Positions 28,435 through 36,970 of a stretch of 64,000 nucleotides of DNA are shown one piece after another. Each line of letters begins with the position of its first letter. The stretch's first letter is position 1. The DNA comes from Bradyrhizobium arachidis (GTDB lineage Bacteria; Pseudomonadota; Alphaproteobacteria; Rhizobiales; Xanthobacteraceae): assembly GCF_015291705.1 (NCBI RefSeq), contig NZ_CP030050.1:5518001-5582000 (forward strand). Direction: 5' to 3'. Made by a program: the position numbers and the translations under genes. The notes below the pieces were generated by a model. The model saw only the letters and a list, made by a program, of their open reading frames with translations. It ran no database searches and had not been told where the DNA came from.

Positions 28435-30042
28435 TCAGCCCGCCTTCGTCTTGTCGAGATCGAGCAGGCCGCGCGCCTCGAGCTCGTCGCGCACCATCCG
28501 CTTCGGCACCTTGCCATAGCCCGACTTCGGCAACGCCTCCCAGAAGAAGAAGCGCTTTGGCATCTTGTAGCGCGGCACCTTCGGACCGAGGAACGCCGCC
28601 ATCTCGGCCTCGCTCACGGCCTTCGCGCCTTCCCGCGCAACGCAGACGGCGACGCCGACCTCGCCCCAGGTCGCATCGGGCACGCCGAGCACGGCGACTT
28701 CGCCGACCGCGGGATGGGTCAATATCTTCTCCTCGATCTCGCGCGGATAGATGTTGGAGCCGCCGGAGATGTACATGTCGGAGGCGCGGCCGGTGATGTA
28801 GACAAAGCCTTCCTCGTCCATGTGGCCGAGGTCGCCGGTGCGGAACCAGCCGTTGCGAAACGCTTTCGCATTGGCCTCGGGATTGTCGTAGTAGCCCGCA
28901 AGCACCGCAGGTCCGATCACGCAGATCTCGCCGCTCTGGTTGGCTGCGAGCTCGCGGCCCTCATCGTCCTGGATCGACACCTGCATGGCGGTGCGTTCGA
29001 AGCCGCAGGTGCCGATCTTCGCATATGGGCCGTCCTCTGGATCGTGCAGTGCCGCCGGCAGAACCGTGATGTTGCCGGTGACCTCGCCCAATCCAAAATA
29101 CTGCACGATGACCTTGCCGAGCTTCCTCAGCGCAGTCTTCTGATCCTCGCGATACATCGGCGCGCCGGCGTAGATCACGTGGCGCAGCGAGGAATGATCG
29201 TATTTGTCGATCGCGGGGTGCTCGACCATCATCTTCAGGATCGTCGGCACCGTGAAGAGATTGGCGACGCGATGCTTCCCGATCAGGCGGAAGGCCTCGT
29301 CGATGTCGAACTTCTCGGTCGGCAGCAGCACGGTGCAGACGCCGCGCGCGGTCTGCACCAGCTGATGCACGCCGGCACCATGCGACAGCGGCGCCACCAC
29401 CAGCGAGGCATCCGCCTCCGTCACACCTGGGGTGAGATCGGCAAGATGGTTGGTGACGACAAAGCCCATCTGGCCGTGGGTCAGTACCGCAGCCTTGGAA
29501 CGGCCGGTGGTGCCGGAGGTGAAGAAGAACCAGCAGGGATCGTCGTGCTCGACTGCGACGTTCTCGACCGCGTTACCCGCCTTCGACGCGATGGCCTCCG
29601 CGACCGACGTCTCGCCGAACGACGCCTTGCCGTCGACGCTCCAAATGAATTCCAGCGCCCCACCCTTCACCGCCGCGGCATGCTCGGGAAAATCGGCATG
29701 GCACAAAAATGCCTTCGCGCCGGAGGCCTCGGCGAGATAGCTGACCTCGTCCGGCATCAGGCGGAAATTGGTGGGAACCCAGACCGCGCCGAGCCGGAAC
29801 GCGGCGAACATCGAGAAGAACATCTCGTCGCCATTCTTGGAATGGACGAGGATGCGATCGCCCTTGGCGATGCCGCGCGCGGCGAGCGCCGCGGCCAGCG
29901 CGGAGACCTGCGCATCGATCTCGCGCCAGGTCCAGGATCGGTCACCCCAGACGAAACCGGGGCGCGATCCATGCCGCCGCGCATTCTGGGTCAGCATGTA
30001 AGCGAGATTCATGACGCGGCGGGACATGCGCAGGGGCTGCAT
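28435..30042 (-). CDS. AMP-forming acyl-CoA synthetase
   Basis: A 535-residue ANL-family ligase that would activate a carboxylic acid through an acyl-adenylate to the CoA ester. Motifs: A3 FFFTSGTTGRSKAAVLTH, A5-like VIVQYFGLGEVTGNI, A7/A8 NGWFRTGDLGHMDEEGFVYI, and the catalytic A10 lysine in PKSGYGKVPKRMV. Domain order and length are normal. The ATG at 30042 (MQPLRMSRRV) has GAGGAAG upstream and is preferred over a start 11 codons earlier. It resembles medium/long-chain or aromatic ligases; the acid is not predictable. Probably an operon with the PPC-domain gene downstream. Confidence 0.92.
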   Translation of the reverse strand: MQPLRMSRRVMNLAYMLTQNARRHGSRPGFVWGDRSWTWREIDAQVSALAAALAARGIAKGDRILVHSKNGDEMFFSMFAAFRLGAVWVPTNFRLMPDEVSYLAEASGAKAFLCHADFPEHAAAVKGGALEFIWSVDGKASFGETSVAEAIASKAGNAVENVAVEHDDPCWFFFTSGTTGRSKAAVLTHGQMGFVVTNHLADLTPGVTEADASLVVAPLSHGAGVHQLVQTARGVCTVLLPTEKFDIDEAFRLIGKHRVANLFTVPTILKMMVEHPAIDKYDHSSLRHVIYAGAPMYREDQKTALRKLGKVIVQYFGLGEVTGNITVLPAALHDPEDGPYAKIGTCGFERTAMQVSIQDDEGRELAANQSGEICVIGPAVLAGYYDNPEANAKAFRNGWFRTGDLGHMDEEGFVYITGRASDMYISGGSNIYPREIEEKILTHPAVGEVAVLGVPDATWGEVGVAVCVAREGAKAVSEAEMAAFLGPKVPRYKMPKRFFFWEALPKSGYGKVPKRMVRDELEARGLLDLDKTKAG

Positions 30043-30147
30043 CGGGCTTCCTCTTCGAGTGCGGTCGGCGCGCAAGCCGCCCGCTCATTGAAGCCCATTT
30101 ATCGCCATCGCCAGCGACGTAGCAAGACCATCGGCCGCGCGCCTGCC

Positions 30148-30645
30148 CTACGGCTGCTTGAATGCGAACGGCGTTGCCGTGATCGCCCTCTCCTTGACGC
30201 AGGCCTGCGTGCCAAAACCGCCGCAATAGCTACCGTGCAGATCGAAGCGGACGGTGCGCGCGGCGCCACGCTTGATCGGCGGCGCCAGGATCTTGTAGCT
30301 GCGGATATAGCCGTCGAACACCGGGCGCACGCTGCCGTCAGGCAGCGTCACCAGGATGGTCATGACGCAGCCGCCGGTTCCACAATAGGTGGTCTCGCGG
30401 TCGCCGCATTTGGCGTCGCGGAAATCGACGATGTAGTCCTCGCGGCCATCACCGGTCAGATCGACCTTGCGCACGGTATCCGAGGCGAAGGTCACGACGC
30501 CCCCATCCTGGCTCTCGCATTCCTCGTTGGCATAATGCAGCGCCTTCTGCACGGCGGGAGGATAGTCGGCCGGGTTGAACGGCTTCGCATCGTCGGCGCG
30601 CGCAGTGGAAGCGAACAGAGCGAGCAGGAGGATGAGATAGCGCAT
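30148..30645 (-). CDS. Secreted protein with Asp-rich turn, unknown function
   Basis: A 165-residue protein with a short signal peptide (MRYLILLLALFASTARA). The mature protein has a calcium-loop-like turn VDLTGDGREDYIVDF, typical of FG-GAP/EF-like repeats, and five or more cysteines (ANEECESQ, DAKCGDRETTYCGTGGCVMT, SYCGGFGTQACVKE) likely forming disulfides in the periplasm. A relation to inhibitor- or lysozyme-binding small proteins is possible but not shown. It is divergent from the lipoprotein gene at 30741. Confidence 0.75.
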   Translation of the reverse strand: MRYLILLLALFASTARADDAKPFNPADYPPAVQKALHYANEECESQDGGVVTFASDTVRKVDLTGDGREDYIVDFRDAKCGDRETTYCGTGGCVMTILVTLPDGSVRPVFDGYIRSYKILAPPIKRGAARTVRFDLHGSYCGGFGTQACVKERAITATPFAFKQP

Positions 30646-30740
30646 GCGCGTTTGTCGGCGGTGCGGGCACGATCGTTCAGGGAATTTTAAACATGATCAG
30701 CGCAACCTTCGCTCAGTTCTCGCGTACAGAGTGCCGCATC

Positions 30741-31103
30741 ATGGTCAAAGCGCCCGCCCTCCTCCTGTTGTCGCTGGCGCTCGCCGGATGTGCCGTCGCC
30801 CCGCAAGCCCATCTCGCACCCGATCCCGCCTTCAAGCCTGCACGCTACGCCTGGGACGGCGCCGGCGAGAATCCCAACCAGCCGCGCTCTGCCTCATCGC
30901 GTGCAACGCGCGCCGCAGCGGCGGCCGATCGCACCAGATCGCAGGCCGGACTTCAGCCCTATTCTAGGGAATGGTGGCAGGTGCAGGACGGCATCGAGGC
31001 CGAGCAGGACGCCAGGGTCAACCGCTCCCTCGTCATCTGCCAGGGTTGCCTCCGCCAACAGCCCCAGCCGGAAGACTCCAGGCTCGCCAAGGCGAGTGAT
31101 TGA
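30741..31103 (+). CDS. Small lipoprotein of unknown function
   Basis: A 120-residue protein with a lipoprotein signal: MVKAPALLLLSLALAGC, lipobox LAGC, then AVAPQAHLAPDPAFKPARYA. The mature region is rich in Ala, Arg and Gln and ends QQPQPEDSRLAKASD. A C-x-x-C pair (VICQGCLRQ) is near the end. The ATG at 30741 is chosen because it puts the signal at the N-terminus; an in-frame ATG at 30693 lies 16 codons earlier. No family recognised. Confidence 0.7.
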   Translation: MVKAPALLLLSLALAGCAVAPQAHLAPDPAFKPARYAWDGAGENPNQPRSASSRATRAAAAADRTRSQAGLQPYSREWWQVQDGIEAEQDARVNRSLVICQGCLRQQPQPEDSRLAKASD

Positions 31104-31189
31104 ACCGAACGGCCGGTCCATCGGTCTACAGAGGATACGCGCCGGCCACTCCGGCCTGTTGTCGCGCGCCGTCATCTCAGGGACAGTTC

Positions 31190-31705
31190 ATGCTCACCCG
31201 TCGGACTTTCGTCGCCGCCTCTCTGCTTGCCGGAATCGCCCCGGCTTTCGCCGAGACTCCCGCTCGCACGGATCCCGTCGCCATCCTGACCGCGATCTAT
31301 ACCCGCGCCGCCAAGGGCAAGGGCGACGGTGGCGCCGCCTTCGTCATCGAGAACAAGGCAGCGAAGTCAAAATACCTCTCCAAATCGCTGGTCACGCTGT
31401 GGGCCAAGGCGGATGCGCACACGCCGAAAGGCGACGTCGGGCCGGTCGATTTCGATCCGGTCACCAATTCGCAGGAACCGGACGTGAAGTCGTTCAAGGT
31501 TGACGCTGAGAAGATGGAAGCGGACAAGGCGACGGTCGCGGTGACCATCACCGGCCACCGCAACGACCGGAAACCCGCCGACCAGATCGTGCGTTACGAC
31601 TTCGTGCGCGAGGCCAATAGCTGGAAGATCGACGACATCAAGGGCTCCTCCGACGGCGAAGCCTGGTCGATCCGCAAGATGCTGACGGACTCGCTGAAGA
31701 GCTGA
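31190..31705 (+). CDS. Exported protein, DUF3828-like
   Basis: A 171-residue protein with an N-terminal export signal MLTRRTFVAASLLAGIAPAF, which has a twin-arginine motif (RRTFVA) and may use Tat. The mature region resembles DUF3828/NTF2-like secreted proteins: ILTAIYTRAAKGKGD, SKSLVTLWAKADAH, then VDFDPVTNSQEPDVKSFKVD and KATVAVTITGHRND, ending YDFVREANSWKIDDIKGSSD. No catalytic residues are evident. It lies 11 bases before an acetyltransferase-like gene, so the two are probably cotranscribed. Confidence 0.72.
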   Translation: MLTRRTFVAASLLAGIAPAFAETPARTDPVAILTAIYTRAAKGKGDGGAAFVIENKAAKSKYLSKSLVTLWAKADAHTPKGDVGPVDFDPVTNSQEPDVKSFKVDAEKMEADKATVAVTITGHRNDRKPADQIVRYDFVREANSWKIDDIKGSSDGEAWSIRKMLTDSLKS

Positions 31706-31716
31706 CCGGAGACGAC

Positions 31717-31992
31717 ATGAGCGACGTCATCAACAACAAGGCCCATCACCGCTATGAGCTCGAGGTGGAGGGCCATCTCGCGACCGAGCATTACAAGCTC
31801 GACGGCGAAGTCATCACCTTCGAGCATACGGACGTGCCGAAGGAGCTCGGCGGCAAGGGCGTCGGCTCAAAGCTGGTGCAAGGCGCGCTCGACCAGGTCC
31901 GCGCGGCAGGATTGAAGCTGATCCCCCAATGCCCGTTCGTGAAGGCGTGGATCGAGAAGCATCCGGAGTACCAGGACCTGGTGAGGCGATGA
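31717..31992 (+). CDS. Short GNAT-like (YjdJ-type) acetyltransferase
   Basis: A 91-residue single-domain protein: RYELEVEGHLATEHYKLDGE, ITFEHTDVPKELGGKGVGSK with the acetyl-CoA loop (GGKGVGSKL), and LIPQCPFVKAWIEKHPEYQD. This is the compact YjdJ/Yhcn-type GNAT fold with a cysteine (PQCPFV) proposed as active-site residue in relatives. It is a paralogue of the protein at 33678-33953 (also 91 residues). Substrate unknown. GGAG is just upstream of the ATG. Confidence 0.85.
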   Translation: MSDVINNKAHHRYELEVEGHLATEHYKLDGEVITFEHTDVPKELGGKGVGSKLVQGALDQVRAAGLKLIPQCPFVKAWIEKHPEYQDLVRR

Positions 31993-32039
31993 GGGCACAG
32001 GCCCGCCTGTAGCCGGGCGGGCCTGCCGACGTCCACGGC

Positions 32040-32438
32040 CTATCGCCCGTGCTTGAGCATGTCCTGGTCAGTCAGATCCCAGTCCTGCCACAGCAGCAGC
32101 ATGCCAAGGAGGACCGTCACCGCGCCGAGGCTGGTGTGGTAGATGCGCAGGAACCCTTCACCGGAATAGCCGAGGAAATAGGGCGAGGCGATGAGCCACA
32201 ATCCGACCAGGATCGTCGCCACCTCCTGCCAGCGTTGCAGCGCGACATATTCGAGCTGACTGATGCCAAACACGACCAGGCCGACTGCAACCGCGTTCAG
32301 GATGACCATTGAGTCTGCGGCGATCGCGGGTTGTTCCTGGATGGGAAACCACGGCGAGACGACGATCAGTGCGCCCAGCACCATCCCGCACCAGTCTTCC
32401 CATGTTCGATGAGTATTCAAGAAACCAAAGTCCGACAT
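32040..32438 (-). CDS. SPW-repeat membrane protein
   Basis: A 132-residue protein of four hydrophobic segments arranged as two repeats: WEDWCGMVLGALIVVSPWF and WQEVATILVGLWLIASPYF, each ending in the S-P-[WY]-F motif of the SPW family, and each followed by a second helix (VILNAVAVGLVVFGISQLEY, SLGAVTVLLGMLLLWQDW). Inner-membrane location is expected; the function of SPW proteins is not known. About 200 gene-free bases follow before the TPR gene on the same strand. Confidence 0.85.
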   Translation of the reverse strand: MSDFGFLNTHRTWEDWCGMVLGALIVVSPWFPIQEQPAIAADSMVILNAVAVGLVVFGISQLEYVALQRWQEVATILVGLWLIASPYFLGYSGEGFLRIYHTSLGAVTVLLGMLLLWQDWDLTDQDMLKHGR

Positions 32439-32637
32439 CGTACCCTCCTACGACAGAGGCATACGTCTGCGGCTGGCGATCATGACACACCGAATATCTA
32501 GCGACCCTGCCTGCCGCATTCGGCGTATGTCCTGCAAAAGACGTGGGAGCCGCCGGCGACCGCGCAAGAGCGAATGCGAGGATTATTTCGATGGCCGCCG
32601 CGATGTTCGCCGGTCACCAACTCATATCGCGCTGCGG

Positions 32638-33573
32638 CTACAGGGCCCCGAGCCTCTGAAGCGCCTCGCGCGCGACCGGCAGGCCGGGCTTCAATTCCAG
32701 CGCCTTCCTGAAGTCGGCGATCGCGCCCTGCTTGTCGCCGAGCCGAAGCTTGGCCTGGCCGCGATTGTTCCAGGAGAACACGTCGGAGGGATCGTATTGC
32801 AGCGCCTTGTCGTAGTCGGCAAGACCGCCCTTGTCGTCGCCCTGGTAGAGCCGGATCATGCCGCGGTTGCGCCAGCCGCGCGCATCGGTCGGCGCAATGC
32901 GGATCGCCTCGCCATAGTCGGCGGCGGCGCGGTCGAGTTGCTCGCTGTCGCGATAGACGTTGCCGCGGTCGATATAGGCGAGCAGGCTGGGTGCAAGCTT
33001 GATCCGCGTGGTGTAGTCGGCGAGCGCATGCGCCATGTCGTGCCTACGGTAGTAGACCAAGGCGCGATTGGTGTAGGCCGTGGCATAGTTCGGATCGCGC
33101 TTGATCGCGGCATCGAAGTCGGCGAAGGCGCCGTCGAGATCGCCCTTGTTGTAGCGGGATTCGCCGCGATTGCTGTAGGCCAGCGCCAGCGAGGGATCGA
33201 GCTTGATGGCCTGATCGTAGTCGGCGATGGCGTGATCGAAGTCGCGCTTGAAGCTGTAGACGCGGCCGCGATTGTTGAAGGGGCAGGCATAGTCGGGAGC
33301 GAGCCTGACCGCCTCGTCGAGATCCGACAGCGCCGCGTCGAGCTCTCGCTTCTCGGTGAGACCATGGCCGCGATTGCAATAGGCGCCGGCGAGCCGGTGG
33401 CCGCTCTCGCTCCTGGTCTCGATCACGGTCGAGCACGCCTTGACCCGCTCCTCCGGCGTGCTGGTCAGCCCGACGCATGCGTCCCAGACCGGACCGCCTT
33501 CGGCCGCAGCCGGCAGCGGCGCCGTCGAAGCAAGCGCGGCGAGCAACGCCATGAGGCTGAGCGGGACACGCAT
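32638..33573 (-). CDS. Exported TPR-repeat protein
   Basis: A 311-residue protein with signal peptide MRVPLSLMALLAALASTAPL (cleavage near AAAEG) followed by a stretch with two cysteines and about six to seven tetratricopeptide repeats, for example AYCNRGHGLTEKRELDAALS and PFNNRGRVYSFKRDFDHAIA, each with the N-x-R-G pattern and D-Y/F-x-A-I. A periplasmic scaffold role in protein-protein contact is likely. It ends GLPVAREALQRLGAL. No adjacent partner is evident. Confidence 0.88.
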   Translation of the reverse strand: MRVPLSLMALLAALASTAPLPAAAEGGPVWDACVGLTSTPEERVKACSTVIETRSESGHRLAGAYCNRGHGLTEKRELDAALSDLDEAVRLAPDYACPFNNRGRVYSFKRDFDHAIADYDQAIKLDPSLALAYSNRGESRYNKGDLDGAFADFDAAIKRDPNYATAYTNRALVYYRRHDMAHALADYTTRIKLAPSLLAYIDRGNVYRDSEQLDRAAADYGEAIRIAPTDARGWRNRGMIRLYQGDDKGGLADYDKALQYDPSDVFSWNNRGQAKLRLGDKQGAIADFRKALELKPGLPVAREALQRLGAL

Positions 33574-33677
33574 TTTCGAGATATCTCCCCTGCGGCAACC
33601 TCCCTTGGTCGCACCTTGGCAAGGGCCGGTTCAGGCGCCTAGATCAGGAAAGAGGCAGCGCTTCGGAAGGATATTGC

Positions 33678-33953
33678 ATGGCGGCATCGGTACGCGACAA
33701 CAAGGAGAAGGGCCGCTTCGAGCTCGACGTTGGCAGCGAGGTCGCCTTCGCCAATTACCGGCTGACGCCGTCGGCGGTGATCATCACCCACACCGAGACG
33801 CCGCGTGCGCTGCGCGGCCGCGGCATCGCGTCCGAACTGGTGAAGGGCGCGCTGGAGCTGATCCGCCGCGACGGCAAGAAGGTGATCGCCGGCTGCGGCT
33901 TCGTCGTCGATTATCTCGAGCGGCATCCGGAAGATGCCGACCTCGTCGCCTGA
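33678..33953 (+). CDS. Short GNAT-like (YjdJ-type) acetyltransferase, second copy
   Basis: A 91-residue paralogue of the protein at 31717: RFELDVGSEVAFANYRLTPS, ITHTETPRALRGRGIASELV with acetyl-CoA loop RGRGIAS, and VIAGCGFVVDYLERHPEDAD with the cysteine in the equivalent place. The conserved H-T-E/D-T/V-P segment shows common origin, yet overall similarity is moderate, so the duplication is old. A good intrinsic terminator follows the stop codon. Confidence 0.85.
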   Translation: MAASVRDNKEKGRFELDVGSEVAFANYRLTPSAVIITHTETPRALRGRGIASELVKGALELIRRDGKKVIAGCGFVVDYLERHPEDADLVA

Positions 33954-33957
33954 AAGC

Positions 33958-33985
33958 AAAAGGGCCCGCGAAATCGCGAGCCCTT
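33958..33985 (+). terminator. Intrinsic terminator after the second GNAT gene
   Basis: AAGGGC-C-CGCGA pairs with TCGCG-A-GCCCTT around a two-base loop, followed by TCTCAT. The stem is strong and the T-tract weak. It may serve the convergent DUF3597 gene as well. Confidence 0.65.
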
Positions 33986-34029
33986 CTCATCCCTTAGCTC
34001 AATCCCCTTGGCAATGACCGATCAAGCGG

Positions 34030-34431
34030 TCAGTGCTTGATTTCCGGCGGCAGCTTGCCGCCATTGGCGGCGAGCTTGGACATCACCTGCTTGTGCAGCC
34101 AGACGTTCATGCTGGCGGAGTCATTCATGTCGCCGCTGTAGCCGAGCTCCTTGGCGAGGTCCTTGCGCGCGGCAAGGCTGGAATCGATGTCGAGCGCCTT
34201 CATGAGGTCGACGATCGAGGTGCGCCACTCCAGCTTCTCGCCCTTGTGCGCGGCCGCGGCCTTGTCGACGATCGCAGCGACGTCGACCGTTGCCGCCGGC
34301 GCGGCAGCAGGCGCCGATCCAGCCGGCGCGGCGCTGGCGGGCGCGCTGGGCGACGGTGCGCTGCCTGCGGGTGCGGCGGCAGCCGGATGGCTGCCGAAGA
34401 TCGCGCCCATGATTTTCCCGAAAATGCTCAT
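34030..34431 (-). CDS. DUF3597 domain protein
   Basis: A 133-residue protein starting MSIFGKIMGAIFG, then an Ala/Pro/Ser-rich linker (residues about 14-48), then the DUF3597 domain: VDVAAIVDKAAAAHKGEKLE, WRTSIVDLMKALDIDSSLAA, RKDLAKELGYSGDMNDSASM and NVWLHKQVMSKLAANGGKLP. The domain is small, helical and of unknown role. The hydrophobic N-terminus may be membrane-associating; it is not a classical signal. Confidence 0.85.
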   Translation of the reverse strand: MSIFGKIMGAIFGSHPAAAAPAGSAPSPSAPASAAPAGSAPAAAPAATVDVAAIVDKAAAAHKGEKLEWRTSIVDLMKALDIDSSLAARKDLAKELGYSGDMNDSASMNVWLHKQVMSKLAANGGKLPPEIKH

Positions 34432-34764
34432 GTCTGCTCCCCGAAAAAGGATCCGTTGGAAGGGCCTTGAGTGGCACTTATAGACGAAGTTACCGCGTTG
34501 CGCCCGCGTTCCTGTGAACGAACAAGCAGCATCAGCTTATCTGCGGCGAAATGACGACCGAATGACACATTCGAGGTTGCACTGCGACATCGAATTTCAC
34601 CCAAGCGTGAGGGACAGGACTCGGAAATGGGCGTACGCTTCTCGCTCAGCTCGCGATGTCTTCCGGAATTCGCGTCTGGTCGGGATCGCGCAACTCAGAG
34701 AATGGCGGCCGCTTGCGCCGTTGCCGGCGCCGAATGCGGCCGCCCGGCAAGGGAGCTAGCGACC
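34432..34764. other. Divergent intergenic region, DUF3597 / DUF2189 genes
   Basis: About 330 bases. An open frame continues upstream of the DUF2189 gene but lacks a ribosome site and has poor composition. An inverted motif GTTC-CTGT-GAAC (near 34508) is present but does not fit the SOS consensus. No gene seen. Confidence 0.4.
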
Positions 34765-35673
34765 ATGGCCACATTCTACCGGGGCAATGTCCCAACGATG
34801 GCCCAGCCGACTGACGCGGCTGGACCGGTGATCCGAACCATCCAACTCTCCGACCTCCACGATGCGCTCAAGCGCGGCTGGGAAGATTTCAAGGCGGTTC
34901 CGAGCCACGCCATCATCCTCTGTGTGATCTATCCGGTGCTGGGCCTCGTGCTCGCCCGCGTGGTGATGGGCCATTCGGTGCTGCCGCTGCTGTTTCCTCT
35001 GGCCGCCGGCTTCGCGCTGATCGGGCCGTTCGCGGCGCTCGGTCTCTACGAGCTCTCCAGCCGGCGCGAACGCGGCGAAGAGGCAAGTGCCTGGGATGCC
35101 ATGGAGGTGCTGCGCTCGCCCTCGTTCGGCGCCATGCTCGGCCTCGGCACGTTGCTGCTCGCCCTGTTCGTGACCTGGGTCGCGACCGCGCAGGCCATTT
35201 ATGTGTCGGCGTTCGGCTATGAGGGCGTGACCGGAATCTCCGATTTCATGACGCGCGTGCTGACGACCCGGCAAGGCTGGTGGCTGATCGTGGTCGGCTG
35301 CGGCGCCGGCTTCCTGTTCGCCCTCGCCGCGCTCTGCATCAGCGCCGTGTCATTCCCGCTCATGCTCGACCGCCATGCGGGCGCGTTCGAGGCGATGGTC
35401 ACCTCGCTGCGCGTCGTCGCCAAGAACCCGGTGCCGATGGCGGCTTGGGGTCTGATCGTGGCGGTGTTGCTGGCGTTTGGTACGATCCCGGCCTTCCTCG
35501 GCCTTGCCGTGGTGATCCCCCTGCTCGGCCACGCCACCTGGCACCTCTACCGCAAGGTGATCGCCTCGGAGCCCGGGTCGCGCCCGGTGCCGCCCCCGCC
35601 GCATCGCCCGCGCAAGCCGGCCGCCGACTTCCCCGCCAACCTCTTCCCCTGGCGTAACAGGTCAGACGCCTGA
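34765..35673 (+). CDS. DUF2189 integral membrane protein
   Basis: A 302-residue protein with about six transmembrane segments. The N-terminal cytoplasmic part IRTIQLSDLHDALKRGWEDF is the DUF2189 signature, followed by HAIILCVIYPVLGLVLARVV, LPLLFPLAAGFALIGPFAAL and GLYELSSRRERGEE. The C-terminal tail is Pro/Arg-rich (RPVPPPPHRPRKP). These proteins are common in Rhizobiales, function unknown. The ATG at 34765 has GGGAG ten bases upstream and is preferred over an in-frame start 46 codons earlier. Confidence 0.88.
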   Translation: MATFYRGNVPTMAQPTDAAGPVIRTIQLSDLHDALKRGWEDFKAVPSHAIILCVIYPVLGLVLARVVMGHSVLPLLFPLAAGFALIGPFAALGLYELSSRRERGEEASAWDAMEVLRSPSFGAMLGLGTLLLALFVTWVATAQAIYVSAFGYEGVTGISDFMTRVLTTRQGWWLIVVGCGAGFLFALAALCISAVSFPLMLDRHAGAFEAMVTSLRVVAKNPVPMAAWGLIVAVLLAFGTIPAFLGLAVVIPLLGHATWHLYRKVIASEPGSRPVPPPPHRPRKPAADFPANLFPWRNRSDA

Positions 35674-35808
35674 CGCCATCGTGACATGCGATCCTGCCCG
35701 AGCCCGGCTCGGGCGGGATCGCGAACTGTCATACGCCTTGCTTTGGCCGCGGTTACAATCGAGATTGCGCCTGCCGGTCAGATCACTTCACGGAATCTAT
35801 TTCATCTG

Positions 35809-36633
35809 ATGACCCCGACGATTTCTCGTCTCGCTCTCGCAGCCCTCGCCCTCTCCGCGTCCATCCTGTCCGCCCAGCCAGCGCTTGCCGCGGTCGCCTG
35901 CGGCTCCGGCAATTTCGACGCCTGGCTTGCCGACTTCAAAGCCGACGCTGCGGCCAAGGGCATCTCGCAGCAGGCCATCACCGCCGGGCTTGCCGGCGTG
36001 ACGCTCGACCAGAGCGTGCTCAATCGTGACAAGTCGCAAAAGGTCTTCACCCAGACTTTTGAAGAGTTTTCCGGCCGCATGGTGCCGCCGCGGATGACGC
36101 GCGGCTCCAACATGATGAAGCAATACGGCTCGGTGCTCTCGCGGATCGAGCAGACCTACGGCGTGCCCGGCGAGGTGCTGGTCGCGATCTGGGGGCTCGA
36201 GACCGATTTCGGCGTCAACACCGGCAAGTTCGCCACCATCCGCTCGCTGGCGACGCTGGCCTATGACTGCCGGCGTTCCGAGCAATTTCGTGCTGAGCTG
36301 ATGGATGCGCTGCGCATCGTCCAGCGCGGCGACCTGGCGCCCGGCGACATGAAGGGCGCCTGGGCCGGCGAGCTCGGTCAGACCCAGTTCATGCCGTCGT
36401 CCTGGATGAAATATGCCGTCGACTTCGACGGCAACGGCAAGCGCGATCTCCTGCACAATGCGCCCGATGTGCTGGCGTCCACCGCCAATTATCTCGCCGG
36501 GTATGGCTGGCAGAAGGGTAAGGATTGGCAGCCCGGCAGCCCGAACTTCGCGGTGCTCCAGCAGTGGAACAAGAGCGAGGTCTATTCGAAGACCGTGGCC
36601 TATTTCGCCACTCAGCTCGCGCGCGCTCCTTAA
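35809..36633 (+). CDS. Lytic murein transglycosylase (MltB family, SLT_2)
   Basis: A 274-residue enzyme that cleaves peptidoglycan glycan strands to 1,6-anhydromuropeptides. The signal peptide (MTPTISRLALAALALSASIL, cleavage at ALAAV) exports it. The catalytic glutamate lies in LVAIWGLETDFGVNTG, and GELGQTQFMPSSWMKYAVDF and DLLHNAPDVLASTANYL are MltB landmarks. The C-terminal peptidoglycan-binding domain of longer relatives is absent. ATG at 35809; the frame is open further upstream without a signal. It may act in cell-wall turnover. Confidence 0.93.
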   Translation: MTPTISRLALAALALSASILSAQPALAAVACGSGNFDAWLADFKADAAAKGISQQAITAGLAGVTLDQSVLNRDKSQKVFTQTFEEFSGRMVPPRMTRGSNMMKQYGSVLSRIEQTYGVPGEVLVAIWGLETDFGVNTGKFATIRSLATLAYDCRRSEQFRAELMDALRIVQRGDLAPGDMKGAWAGELGQTQFMPSSWMKYAVDFDGNGKRDLLHNAPDVLASTANYLAGYGWQKGKDWQPGSPNFAVLQQWNKSEVYSKTVAYFATQLARAP

Positions 36634-36654
36634 GACAACACTCTGCAAACGCAT

Positions 36655-36681
36655 AGGGCCGATCGCCCGGCGACCGGCCCT
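36655..36681. terminator. Hairpin between convergent genes
   Basis: AGGGCCG (36655-36661) pairs with CGGCCCT (36675-36681), followed by CTCTTG. It may end the transglycosylase transcript and, read from the other strand, that of the 87-residue secreted protein. Confidence 0.5.
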
Positions 36682-36706
36682 CTCTTGAGTGCGTTTACCT
36701 ACCCGT

Positions 36707-36970
36707 TTACTTGCCCATGGTGGCGTGCATCGCCTTGTTCAAATGCGCTCCGCACACACCCATCTTGCCATTGAGGAGCGCGTCCTGCGCCGCAGCGATC
36801 TCCTTCTGCGCGACGAACTTGCTGTCGCCGTCGGCCATGGCTTCGATCGCGGTTTCGGTCTTCTCCAGATTGGCCGAGCTGCAGCCGCCCATGGCGTGCT
36901 TGGCGGCCTGGGCCGGCGCGACGGCGAATGCGACGGCGGCAATTGCGATAACCCCGAGTAACTTCGTCAT
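36707..36970 (-). CDS. Small exported helical protein, unknown function
   Basis: An 87-residue protein: signal peptide MTKLLGVIAIAAVAFAVAPA (cleavage at AQAAK) and a short helical mature domain with two cysteines (GGCSSANLEKTETAIEAMAD and GKMGVCGAHLNKAMHATMGK). The frame is open upstream, but the ATG at 36970 has GGAAAG before it and the signal starts there. Similar short helical secreted proteins occur in Rhizobiales; no role known. Confidence 0.75.
   Translation of the reverse strand: MTKLLGVIAIAAVAFAVAPAQAAKHAMGGCSSANLEKTETAIEAMADGDSKFVAQKEIAAAQDALLNGKMGVCGAHLNKAMHATMGK

Noticed and set aside
27763..30690. A 975-residue plus-strand open frame
   Set aside because: It is the shadow of the PPC-domain, acyl-CoA ligase and secreted-protein genes on the minus strand, which have clear motifs and ribosome sites.
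34500..34520. GTTC-N4-GAAC motif near 34508 as an SOS box
   Set aside because: Spacing and orientation do not fit GTTC-N7-GTTC; probably chance.
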